Shown here: piece after piece, positions 1 to 6,721 of the stretch
How positions within the stretch are numbered: position 1 is the stretch's first letter
Layout: each line of letters starts with the position of its first letter
Assembly (NCBI GenBank): GCA_003445095.1
Contig: DLVS01000024.1
Span: 1-8,435 of the forward strand
Direction of reading: 5' to 3'
DNA: 8,435 bases
DNA from: Verrucomicrobiales bacterium
GTDB taxonomy: Bacteria > Verrucomicrobiota > Verrucomicrobiia > Limisphaerales > UBA9464
Program-made: the position numbers and the translations under genes
Notes under the pieces: model-generated
Told to the model about the DNA's origin: nothing
Databases searched by the model: none
What the model saw: only the letters and a program-made list of their open reading frames with translations

Positions 1-2
1 AC

Positions 3-26
3 CTTTTGTTGCACCTGCAACAAAAG
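3..26. repeat. Perfect 11-bp inverted repeat with 2-nt spacer
   Basis: The arms CTTTTGTTGCA (3-13) and TGCAACAAAAG (16-26) are exact reverse complements separated by CC. The dyad lies about 40 nt beyond the stop of the minus-strand VOC gene, at the edge of the window. It has no T-run on either strand and is only moderately GC-rich, so it is not a classic intrinsic terminator. The tight symmetry around TTGCA/TGCAA looks like the operator of a dimeric helix-turn-helix repressor, perhaps of a gene to the left of the window. That role is inference. A weak bidirectional terminator is the alternative. Confidence 0.55.
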
Positions 27-67
27 TTCGTCAGTGGGGAATTGACCGGAATCCCATCGGCGACCGC

Positions 68-526
68 CTAATAAACCTTCCTCATCGCATCCCAGCGCCG
101 TTGCATCTCGGCGGGAGTTACTCGCTCGATCTCGTGCTGCACGATCCACTCGTGGCCGAATGGGTCCAGCAATGACGCACTCCGGAAACCGTAAAACTGA
201 TCCGTCGGTGGACGCTGCAGCGTTGCACCCGCGGCGACCGCTCGGGCGACGATCGCATCCACGTTACCCACGATCAGGGAGAGTCGGACCGACGTCCCAC
301 CGAGAGTCGCGGGCGTCTTGTTGAAGGCGGGATACTCATCCGAAACCATGAACACACTGTCTCCGACCGACATCTCTGCGTGGCCGATCTTCCCGGATTC
401 GGGATCCACCAACCGAAATAGTTCCGCGGCACCAAAGGCGTCACGATAGAATTCGAGGGCGCGAACGGCATCATTGACCGCGAAGGCGGGGCTCAAAGTT
501 GGATATTTCGTAGGCGTTGAAGTCAT
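68..526 (-). CDS. VOC family (PhnB/glyoxalase-like) protein
   Basis: A 152-residue protein of the vicinal oxygen chelate superfamily, PhnB/glyoxalase/bleomycin-resistance type. Visible family features are the opening beta strand and helix with AVRALEFYRDAFGA (about 20-33), GKIGHAEMSVGDSVFMVSDE (45-64), a second beta-alpha unit VDAIVARAVAAGA (89-101), and the closing DPFGHEWIVQ (121-130). The C-terminal tail VTPAEMQRRWDAM is typical of PhnB-like members. The usual QFYGDR motif reads QFYGFR here (F113 in place of the acidic residue). The length is normal and the protein should be cytoplasmic. Members include metal-dependent enzymes and resistance proteins, but many have no known substrate, so no reaction can be assigned. 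ATG at 526 gives the expected N-terminus; no strong ribosome binding site is visible. It appears to be a single-gene unit. Confidence 0.9.
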   Translation of the reverse strand: MTSTPTKYPTLSPAFAVNDAVRALEFYRDAFGAAELFRLVDPESGKIGHAEMSVGDSVFMVSDEYPAFNKTPATLGGTSVRLSLIVGNVDAIVARAVAAGATLQRPPTDQFYGFRSASLLDPFGHEWIVQHEIERVTPAEMQRRWDAMRKVY

Positions 527-622
527 AGGTGTGAGAGCTCTGATGATGTGTCGTTCTGAGCAAGGCCAGCAAGTCCATTGCGATGAGGTTCCGGCATACG
601 ACTGGGGTGCCGCTCGAAATCG

Positions 623-733
623 TCACGGACAACTTCCAGGATCAGGTGGTGGACCGTCGAACGTGAAGTTGATCAACGGGCCGGCCAGGCTGGGAAACGC
701 GCCACGCGCCAGAATCCGGAGCCAGCGCTTCAT
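623..733 (-). other. Doubtful 36-codon ORF after the PEP-CTERM remnant
   Basis: The ATG at 733 overlaps the TGA of the broken PEP-CTERM gene in an ATGA arrangement. The product begins MKRWLRILARGAFPSLAGPL and continues INFTFDGPP before stopping at 623-625. A basic start, a moderately hydrophobic stretch and an INFTFDG-like beginning recall the signal peptide and mature start of exported proteins in PEP-CTERM bacteria. It could be the 5' remnant of a second decayed exported protein. Chance is equally possible for an ORF this short. I see no recognisable domain in the other frames of 527-729. Confidence 0.15.
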
Positions 734-1166
734 AGTTTTCGCCCACCTCGCCACCCCAGGGCGGCGAGGCCAACGCCGAGCAACGCCCAAGTCGAGGGTT
801 CGGGCACGTTGACGAATCCAAGATTATCGAAAGCCACGCCTTGGCCACGGTAGAAGGCGAACTCCAAGGTCACTTCCTTCCCGGCGTACGATGAAATATC
901 AAACTTGGCTGGTAACTGACGGCCGGGTCGAAAGTGCCGATCACGCTGCCATCGATTCGTACTTGCCCACGTCCGCCATGGTCGATCTGCACCCACGCGG
1001 CGTCTGCTGGAATTTCTCGCGCCCGGCGCAACACGAGTTCAATCTCTTGTCGAGGTGGCGGATCTCCGAGTTTTAGGTTCACGTCACCGATCATGGTCCC
1101 ATTGGCGTAGGCTTGGACATAGCTGGAGCTGGCGATCCACAGATCTTTCCGCGATCTGCATCCGGC
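730..1166 (-). pseudogene. Broken PEP-CTERM sorting-domain protein (3' part)
   Basis: The last 23 or so codons encode a textbook PEP-CTERM anchor: VPEPST, a hydrophobic helix WALLGVGLAALGW, then the basic tail RGGRKL. In PEP-CTERM bacteria this signal is recognised by an exosortase, and the protein goes to the envelope or exopolysaccharide. The preceding sequence reads as a small beta-rich domain in two frames. One frame (about 1166 down to 912) gives DLWIASSSYVQAYANG, then WVQIDHGGRGQVRIDGSVIGTFDPAVSYQ. The other continues AKFDISSYAGKEVTLEFAFYRGQGVAFDNLGFVNVPEPST. The switch near 905-915 fits one missing base. Upstream the frame is closed by TAA (1167-1169) with no convincing signal peptide; the only in-frame ATG, at 1094, lies inside the domain. 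The gene thus appears both 5'-truncated and frameshifted. A sequencing error could explain the frameshift but not the missing start. Confidence 0.7.
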
Positions 1167-1208
1167 TTAGCCTAGGAATCGTTCTTTGCGCAGAGTTTTG
1201 ACTTCTTT

Positions 1209-1916
1209 ATGCAAGCATCTTGGTTGACGACACCCCTAGGTCGCCCCAGCCCGCTCGATTCGGCCCGATTACGCATCGTAGTGGTCACGATCATTCTGAA
1301 TGTGCTCGTGGTTGGCCTCTTGGTGTTCGCTCCCTGGTCCAACTGGCGCACGGGTCTGGCGCTGAACCTTTTGGACAATGTGATCCTCGGCGTCTTCGCC
1401 CTTCGGCATCGGGACCGATTCCACGGGCACTTGTTGGTCTTCGGCTTGGTGGTGGGTCTGGTAGAACTCGCGGCGGATGCGTGGTTGGTAGATTCAACTC
1501 GCACGTTGGACTATTCACCCGGAGGCGGTCCGATGCTGTGGCGCTCGCCAATCTGGATGCCGCTGGCTTGGCAAATCGTCGCGGTACAATTTGCGGTTGT
1601 GGGTGAACGCTTGCGGCAATGGCGCCCATTAACGGGTCTCGCCCTGACCGCACTGCTGGGCGCCGTTAACATTCCTTACTACGAGGAAATGGCCCGCCGC
1701 ATCCATTGGTGGATTTATTCGGGCTGCCGCATGATTTCAGGGACACCTTATTATATTATCGTGGGTGAGTTCGTCATTGCGGCTGGCCTGGCGCTGCTCG
1801 CGACGCCAGTTCGGCGGCTCGAATGGCTTCGGACTCTCGCGGCCGGTTTCGCCGGAGGGGTCCTCATTTTCGTTGCTTACGCGATCGCGTATTTCTTCAC
1901 CGATCGCGCCTTCTAA
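1209..1916 (+). CDS. Seven-helix integral membrane protein, function unknown
   Basis: A 235-residue polytopic membrane protein with likely helices near residues 22-41, 46-66, 74-94, 116-133, 140-155, 180-198 and 209-230. Distinctive patches are ELAADAWLVD (86-95, acidic residues inside or next to helix 3), LDYSPGGGPMLWRSPIWMPLAW (100-121), NIPYYEEMARRIHWWIY (154-170) and TPYYIIVGEF (179-188). Such conserved polar and aromatic residues within the membrane suggest a catalytic or ligand-binding role rather than a simple anchor. I associate this layout with an uncharacterised membrane family (DUF6989-like, from memory and unverified) in Planctomycetota and Verrucomicrobiota. No transport or enzyme signature I can name is present. 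ATG at 1209 fits; there is no clear Shine-Dalgarno. It is a single gene, divergent from the PEP-CTERM remnant and convergent with the DUF255 gene. Confidence 0.8.
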   Translation: MQASWLTTPLGRPSPLDSARLRIVVVTIILNVLVVGLLVFAPWSNWRTGLALNLLDNVILGVFALRHRDRFHGHLLVFGLVVGLVELAADAWLVDSTRTLDYSPGGGPMLWRSPIWMPLAWQIVAVQFAVVGERLRQWRPLTGLALTALLGAVNIPYYEEMARRIHWWIYSGCRMISGTPYYIIVGEFVIAAGLALLATPVRRLEWLRTLAAGFAGGVLIFVAYAIAYFFTDRAF

Positions 1917-1923
1917 AAATTGC

Positions 1924-2001
1924 GGAGCTCTGGAAAGCAATCGAGGCAGCACGGTAGTTCGCGCGGCGGTCCGAGCCTGTCTGTCTTCGTCCTAGAGCTC
2001 C
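1924..2001. repeat. Distant 8-bp inverted repeat in the convergent gap
   Basis: GGAGCTCT (1924-1931) and AGAGCTCC (1994-2001) are exact reverse complements about 62 nt apart, between the stop codons of two converging genes. The loop is long and no T-run follows, so this is weak support for a shared bidirectional terminator. Nothing else is recognisable in 1917-2021. Confidence 0.2.
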
Positions 2002-2021
2002 TCAAGGCGTCCCTGGCCGGT

Positions 2022-4103
2022 TCATTTTCCCACGAGGAATGCGCGGACCGCGTCCCGATCTCGCGTGGGCGGCTGGCAGGCAGTTCCCGAGCAACAGTAC
2101 ACTTGGGTGAACTCTTCGTTGATCGGCAAAGTTTTGGCGAACGGTTCCACCGGGCCGGCGTTACCCAGGATCACCCGGTGAGGTTGGAACACACCGTGCG
2201 CGGCGCGCAGCAACGTGGTCGTGCTACCGCAACTGAAGTCGCCGACCAACACAATCCGGCGCGGCTCTTGTAGCCCGAAGTCGAGCGCGAGGAGAAGGTG
2301 CGGCACCGCTTGCGGAAACTGGTGGAGTCGCTGGGCAAAAAGCCGAATCGATTTCTCTGCCGCGGTTCGCCAGTCCTTACGCTCGCAGATAACTGCCAGC
2401 CGCAACAGGGTGAGCGCGGCGACACTGTTGCCGCTGGGCTCCGCGCCGTCGTAGTCCTCCTTGTGACGAAGCAGGAGATGGGGAGTGTCTGCGGAAGTTT
2501 GCCAAAACCCGCCCGCCTCGGTGTCGTAAAAGCGGGCCATCATGCTTTCTGCTAGCTCGACGGCGAATTGAAGGTGGCGGGGATCCACCGTGGCTTCGTA
2601 TAGGTCGGTCACTCCCGCCAAGAGGTTGGCATAAGCGTCGAGCAACTGGACCTGATCCCGTTCCCCATCGCGCCAGCGGCTATACAGCGTTTTGGTGGAG
2701 GCGTCCCAAAGCTTGGCTTTGAGAAACGCCAGGTTCCTTTCGGCGAGATCCTTGAATTCCGCGTCACCCAATACGACCGCGGCTCGGGCTACCGCGCCGA
2801 GCATCATTCCATTCCACGCGGCCAATACTTTGTCGTCGAGATGCGGGCGGACGCGTTTTGACCGGGCCGCAAACAGTTTTGCTTTGGCCGATTCCAGTAA
2901 CGGTCGTTCGACATCGTTTAACTTAACGTCGACGATGCTGAGGATGTTTTGATCCGGTAATGGGTGGGGATCTGAATGGTCCACAAAGTTGCCCTTAGCC
3001 GTGACTCCGAAATAGCGTGCCGCGAGTGTAAATTCTTCGGGGGTGAGCAGCCGCTGAAACTCCTCGCGAGTCCAACAGTAGAACTTGCCTTCCTTGCCTT
3101 CGCTGTCGGCGTCCTCGGCGGAATAAAAGCCGCCGTCGGGATGTTTCAGGTCGCGAGCGACATAACGAATGGTGGCGCGGGCTACCTCGGCATGACGCGC
3201 TTCGCCGCTGACCAGATAAGCATCGAGGTAGAGCTGAGTGAGTTGTGCCTGGTCGTACAGCATCTTCTCGAAGTGCGGCACCAACCAGCGTTCATCGACC
3301 GAATATCGAGCGAAGCCGCCACCCAACTGGTCATTCATGCCGCCCGCGGCCATGGCTTCGCAGGTGTGTAGGACCGCCTTGAGGGCGTCGGTGTCGCCGA
3401 ACCGCTTTCCGTAGCGTAGGAGATACAGTGGCTGGCTCGGCCGAGGGAATTTGGGTGCACTGCCAAATCCCCCGTGCACCGAATCGTATTCGTGCAGGAA
3501 GGTTTGGCCAGCGCCGTGCAGTTCCCGTTCGCCTGCAGGGAAGGCGTTATTCGCATCGTATGTGGCGAGGGACTGTAGCTTCGCCGTGAGATCAGCAGCC
3601 GAACTCAGAACGTCGGCCCGCTGCGTCTTCCACAATTCCGCGACGCGTTGAAGTACTTGCGAGAAACTCGGCCGCCCGTATTTCGCTTCCGGCGGCCAAT
3701 AGGTGCCACCGTAAAACGGCTTTAACTCCGGCGTCAGGAACACGTTTAAGGGCCATCCGCCGCCTCCCGAAGTGGACTGCACAAACGTCATGTAGATTTT
3801 GTCGACGTCCGGCCGTTCTTCGCGGTCGAGCTTGATGCAGATGAAATTCTTGTTGAGCACCGCCGCGGTCGCGTCGTTCTCGAACGACTCGCGCTCCATC
3901 ACGTGACACCAATGGCAGGTCGAGTAGCCGATGCTGAGAAAGATGGGTTTGTCCTCGGCCCGCGCTTTGTCGAAAGCGGCTTCGCCCCAAGGAAACCAGT
4001 CCACAGGATTGTGGGCGTGCTGAAGCAGGTAGGGAGACTTTTCTTGGGCCAGACGGTTAGTGTGCCGTGCCGGAGCAGAGGCGGTTGACGGAAGGTCGGT
4101 CAC
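2022..4103 (-). CDS. Thioredoxin domain protein, DUF255/YyaL (SPATA20-like)
   Basis: A 693-residue protein of the widespread DUF255 family (bacterial YyaL, human SPATA20), full length for the family. The N-terminal thioredoxin-fold domain starts with the diagnostic [21 protein letters not shown] (16-36). It continues with [22 protein letters not shown] (54-75), whose CHWC (63-66) is the presumed redox or metal site, then [11 protein letters not shown] (91-101) and [13 protein letters not shown] (113-125). From about 200 to 600 there is an alpha/alpha toroid like that of sugar epimerases and glycosidases, with [12 protein letters not shown] (211-222), [12 protein letters not shown] (277-288), [13 protein letters not shown] (324-336) and [12 protein letters not shown] (423-434). 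Three C-terminal cysteines (670, 671, 676) follow. The biochemical role is not settled; the protein should be cytoplasmic. The start is GTG at 4103, chosen because the family N-terminus follows shortly; no strong ribosome binding site is visible. It is divergent from agmatine deiminase. Confidence 0.93.
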   Translation of the reverse strand: MTDLPSTASAPARHTNRLAQEKSPYLLQHAHNPVDWFPWGEAAFDKARAEDKPIFLSIGYSTCHWCHVMERESFENDATAAVLNKNFICIKLDREERPDVDKIYMTFVQSTSGGGGWPLNVFLTPELKPFYGGTYWPPEAKYGRPSFSQVLQRVAELWKTQRADVLSSAADLTAKLQSLATYDANNAFPAGERELHGAGQTFLHEYDSVHGGFGSAPKFPRPSQPLYLLRYGKRFGDTDALKAVLHTCEAMAAGGMNDQLGGGFARYSVDERWLVPHFEKMLYDQAQLTQLYLDAYLVSGEARHAEVARATIRYVARDLKHPDGGFYSAEDADSEGKEGKFYCWTREEFQRLLTPEEFTLAARYFGVTAKGNFVDHSDPHPLPDQNILSIVDVKLNDVERPLLESAKAKLFAARSKRVRPHLDDKVLAAWNGMMLGAVARAAVVLGDAEFKDLAERNLAFLKAKLWDASTKTLYSRWRDGERDQVQLLDAYANLLAGVTDLYEATVDPRHLQFAVELAESMMARFYDTEAGGFWQTSADTPHLLLRHKEDYDGAEPSGNSVAALTLLRLAVICERKDWRTAAEKSIRLFAQRLHQFPQAVPHLLLALDFGLQEPRRIVLVGDFSCGSTTTLLRAAHGVFQPHRVILGNAGPVEPFAKTLPINEEFTQVYCCSGTACQPPTRDRDAVRAFLVGK

Positions 4104-4119
4104 GATGGTGAGAGCTTAA

Positions 4120-4131
4120 TCGGAGCTCCGA
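4120..4131. promoter_or_regulatory. 12-bp perfect palindrome in divergent intergenic region
   Basis: TCGGAGCTCCGA is a perfect palindrome in the 106-nt gap between the divergent DUF255 (GTG at 4103) and agmatine deiminase (ATG at 4210) genes. It lies 17 nt upstream of the GTG. A site of this form could bind a dimeric regulator acting on both genes. That is inference; a 12-mer palindrome can also arise by chance, and no clear -35/-10 pair flanks it. Confidence 0.3.
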
Positions 4132-4209
4132 CGAAGGCGAATGCGTTCCGGCATGCTTTCCTGGCTCGCGCCAAGGCGGTGGCTCCGCTTCACTTGCCCT
4201 TTCGTTGCC

Positions 4210-5262
4210 ATGAGTAGCGCTCACACACCTCGCGAACTCGGTTATCGCATGCCGGCCGAATGGGAACCGCACGCCGCGACCTGGCTAACCTGGCCGCGGC
4301 CCGACGGCATTAGCTTCCCGGGGCGCTACGAAGCCATTCCAGACGTTTATGCCCGCTTCATCTTCCATCTGACTCGCGACGAAGACGTTCATATCAACGT
4401 ATGGAACGACACGCTCGGCGAGCAAATCCGCAAAGTCCTCCGGCACCACCACGTGCCGCTCGACCGGGTCCACTTGCATCCCTTCCGCGGTTACGAGCCT
4501 TGGTGCCGCGATCACGGTCCTATCTTTGTCGTGCGTGATCGCGGTGGAGTCCGTGACCGAGCGGTGGTCGACTGGGGCTACAACGCCTGGGGCAACAAGT
4601 ATCCTCCCTTCGATCTCGATGACGAAATTCCACAGCACATCGCCCAGTTGCGCGGGCTTCCCGTATTTCATCCGGGAATCGTCATGGAAGGCGGGTCGTT
4701 GGATGTAAACGGCCGGGGCGCGTTGTTAACGACCGAGGCTTGTCTTCTTCATCCCAATCGAAACCCGCAGCTCAATCGCGGACAGATTGAACAATACCTT
4801 CGAGATTATCTCGGGGTGTCCCAAATCCTGTGGCTGGGAGATGGCATCGCGGGTGACGACACCGATGGGCACGTCGATGACCTGGCGCGGTTCGTGAGCC
4901 TTACCACCATCGTGACGGTCGTGGAAGACGATCCTCAGGACGAAAACTACGAGGTTCTCCAAGGCAACCTGAATCGTCTTCGCGCGATGAAGGATCAAGA
5001 GGGGCGGCCCTTCCGGATTGTTGAACTCCCGATGCCGCGTCCGATTGAGTATGAGGGACAACGCCTGCCCGCCAGCTACGCGAACTTCTATATCGCAAAC
5101 CGCCGTGTGGTGGTGCCGACGTATGGTGATCCGAATGACGTGCGGGCTCTGGAGATTCTGCAACGCGAGTTTCCGGATCGCAAAGTGACGGGGATCGACT
5201 CGACTGAGTTGATCTGGGGGCTGGGCTCGTTCCATTGCATTAGCCAGCAGGAGCCCGCGTAG
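4210..5262 (+). CDS. aguA: Agmatine deiminase / PAD-Porph family protein
   Basis: A 350-residue member of the agmatine deiminase/bacterial peptidyl-arginine deiminase family. The agmatine enzymes hydrolyse agmatine to N-carbamoylputrescine and ammonia, a step from arginine to putrescine. Visible motifs are MPAEWEPHAATWLTWPRP (14-31), CRDHGPIFV (99-107, substrate-binding Asp), MEGGSLDVNGRGALLTT (159-175), GDDTDGHVDDLARFV (215-229, with catalytic His221 and Asp223), ANFYIANRRVVVPTYGDPND (291-310) and GLGSFHCISQQEP (337-349, nucleophile Cys343). All catalytic residues appear intact and the length is normal. The frame is open from an ATG at 4141, but the extra 23 residues are unlike the family, so ATG 4210 is preferred; neither start has a good ribosome binding site. 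No N-carbamoylputrescine amidase gene is adjacent, so substrate choice between agmatine and related guanidino compounds rests on family membership. It is probably cytoplasmic. Confidence 0.9.
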   Translation: MSSAHTPRELGYRMPAEWEPHAATWLTWPRPDGISFPGRYEAIPDVYARFIFHLTRDEDVHINVWNDTLGEQIRKVLRHHHVPLDRVHLHPFRGYEPWCRDHGPIFVVRDRGGVRDRAVVDWGYNAWGNKYPPFDLDDEIPQHIAQLRGLPVFHPGIVMEGGSLDVNGRGALLTTEACLLHPNRNPQLNRGQIEQYLRDYLGVSQILWLGDGIAGDDTDGHVDDLARFVSLTTIVTVVEDDPQDENYEVLQGNLNRLRAMKDQEGRPFRIVELPMPRPIEYEGQRLPASYANFYIANRRVVVPTYGDPNDVRALEILQREFPDRKVTGIDSTELIWGLGSFHCISQQEPA

Positions 5263-5271
5263 CCTGGCGGC

Positions 5272-5305
5272 CGCCCACTCGCATTCTTGCTTCTGGCGGT
5301 GGGCG
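5272..5305 (+). terminator. Possible hairpin after agmatine deiminase
   Basis: CGCCCAC (5272-5278) and GTGGGCG (5299-5305) pair perfectly across a 20-nt loop, starting 10 nt after the stop of agmatine deiminase. A 10-bp palindrome GGCGGCCGCC (5266-5275) overlaps the left arm. There is no following T-run, so termination is doubtful. In the rest of 5263-5426 I see only two copies of TGACGTC (5354-5360 and 5418-5424) and no clear promoter. Confidence 0.25.
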
Positions 5306-5426
5306 AGATCGAGTCGAGCCGTACACTCCGCAACGCGTCGTCCTACCCGGAAGTGACGTCGAGTCGCGCGCTTGTTCACCTTTGCGCTTGGCTGGAGCGA
5401 CCCCGGGCGTTGAGACTGACGTCTCG

Positions 5427-6683
5427 ATGGGTGTGACTCGTCCGCGAATTCTCGTGCTAGGCGCTGGGTTTGGCGGACTCACGTTTTGCCAAGCGTTTCG
5501 CCACCCGGCGGCGGACGTCATCGTGGTTGATCGGCAGAATCACCATCTGTTCCAGCCCTTGCTTTACCAAGTGGCCACCGCGGGGTTGTCCGCACCCGAG
5601 ATCGCTCAACCCATTCGCTCAATTCTTCGAGACCGTCCGAATGTTTCAGTACGTTTGGGACATGTGGAAGACATTCGCCCAAACGAGAAGGTTGTCGTCA
5701 TCGAGGGCACGACCGTTTCGTATGACTATTTGGTGTTCGGTTTAGGTGGACGCACGAGCTACTTCGGGCATCCCGAATGGGAGCAATTCGCGCCAGGACT
5801 TAAGTCTCTTGAGGACGCTCAGCGGATTCGTCGTGAGATTCTGCTCGCCTTCGAACAGGCAGAGAACACTGACGATCCGGAGGAGCAACGGCGCTTGATG
5901 ACCGTCGTGGTCGTCGGCGGTGGCCCAACGGGAGTTGAATTGGCCGGAGCATTTGCTGAGCTCACCCGACACGTGCTGCGCCGCGATTTTCGGCGGATCG
6001 ATCCGACGCAGGCGCGAGTGATCTTGGTGGAGGGCAGCGCTCGAATCCTCAATCAGTTTTCCGAGGCTCTTAGCATGAGTGCCGAAGAACAATTGGCTGC
6101 GCTCGGCGTCGAGATTCACTGCCAGGTCAAGGTCCAGGAGATTACGCGTGGACGGGTGACGTTCAGCACCGGCGAAACGCTCGAAGCGGGCAATATCATT
6201 TGGGCCGCTGGCGTGGCGGCGTCGCCGCTAACGACACGTCTCGATACGCTGACCGATCGGGCAGGTCGAGTCTTGGTCAATCCGGATCTTAGCGTCCCGG
6301 GGCATCCTGAGGTTTTTGTGATTGGCGATGCCGCCTCCCTAACCGATTCAAAGGGACAGCCAGTTCCGGGCGTTTCTCCCGCGGCCATGCAAGCCGGTCG
6401 GCATGTCGCTCGATTGATCGAAGATGAGCTCGAGGGGCGTCCGCATCGGGTGCCGTTTGACTATTGGGACAAAGGGAGCATGGCGACCATTGGCCGTTCC
6501 GCGGCCGTGGCGAAGATTGGTGGGCTCGAGTTCAGCGGGTATCCGGCGTGGCTGGCGTGGCTCTTAATTCATCTGGTGTTCCTGATCGGTTTCCGCAATC
6601 GGATCGCAGTACTTTGGCAGTGGTTTTACAGCTATGTTACCTACAAACGCGGCGCTCGGATCATCACGGGCCTCAAGTCGTGA
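5427..6683 (+). CDS. ndh: Type II NADH dehydrogenase (NDH-2)
   Basis: A 418-residue FAD-dependent NADH:quinone oxidoreductase, the single-subunit, non-proton-pumping alternative to complex I, acting on the inner face of the cytoplasmic membrane. The FAD-binding Rossmann motif is LVLGAGFGGL (9-18). It is followed by the NDH-2 hallmark NHHLFQPLLYQVATAGLSAPEIAQPIR (38-64), an NADH-binding Rossmann motif VVVVGGGPTGVELAGAFAEL (160-179), IIWAAGV (257-263), the second FAD motif VFVIGDAA (296-303) and SPAAMQAGRHVA (317-328). The C-terminal segment WLAWLLIHLVFLIGFRNRIAVLWQWFYSYVTYKRG is hydrophobic then basic, as in family members that attach to the membrane. The frame is open from a TTG at 5382, but ATG 5427 puts the FAD motif at the usual position. 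The gene is 38 nt or less from the HupE-like gene and likely co-transcribed with it. The length is typical and no key residue appears missing. Confidence 0.93.
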   Translation: MGVTRPRILVLGAGFGGLTFCQAFRHPAADVIVVDRQNHHLFQPLLYQVATAGLSAPEIAQPIRSILRDRPNVSVRLGHVEDIRPNEKVVVIEGTTVSYDYLVFGLGGRTSYFGHPEWEQFAPGLKSLEDAQRIRREILLAFEQAENTDDPEEQRRLMTVVVVGGGPTGVELAGAFAELTRHVLRRDFRRIDPTQARVILVEGSARILNQFSEALSMSAEEQLAALGVEIHCQVKVQEITRGRVTFSTGETLEAGNIIWAAGVAASPLTTRLDTLTDRAGRVLVNPDLSVPGHPEVFVIGDAASLTDSKGQPVPGVSPAAMQAGRHVARLIEDELEGRPHRVPFDYWDKGSMATIGRSAAVAKIGGLEFSGYPAWLAWLLIHLVFLIGFRNRIAVLWQWFYSYVTYKRGARIITGLKS

Positions 6684-6721
6684 GGGCGTCGGATGAGGCA
6701 ATGAGTTGCCGTCTAACTTCG

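Noticed and set aside
547..664. Short plus-strand frame with a GVPLEIVTDNFQ-like stretch recalling a transposase core
   Set aside because: Only about 38 codons between stops, with no DDE spacing, inverted repeats or other transposase motif. It is more likely chance.
1172..1653. Minus-strand ORFs opposite the seven-helix membrane gene
   Set aside because: They are arginine-, serine- and proline-rich shadows of a well-supported membrane protein gene.
4141..4209. ATG 4141 as the agmatine deiminase start, giving a possible signal-like N-terminus
   Set aside because: The family is cytoplasmic and normally begins close to the GYRMPAEW motif. The extra 23 residues lack a proper hydrophobic core and cleavage site.
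5382..5426. TTG start extending NDH-2 by 15 residues
   Set aside because: The extension has no family resemblance, and ATG 5427 places the FAD motif at the normal distance from the N-terminus.
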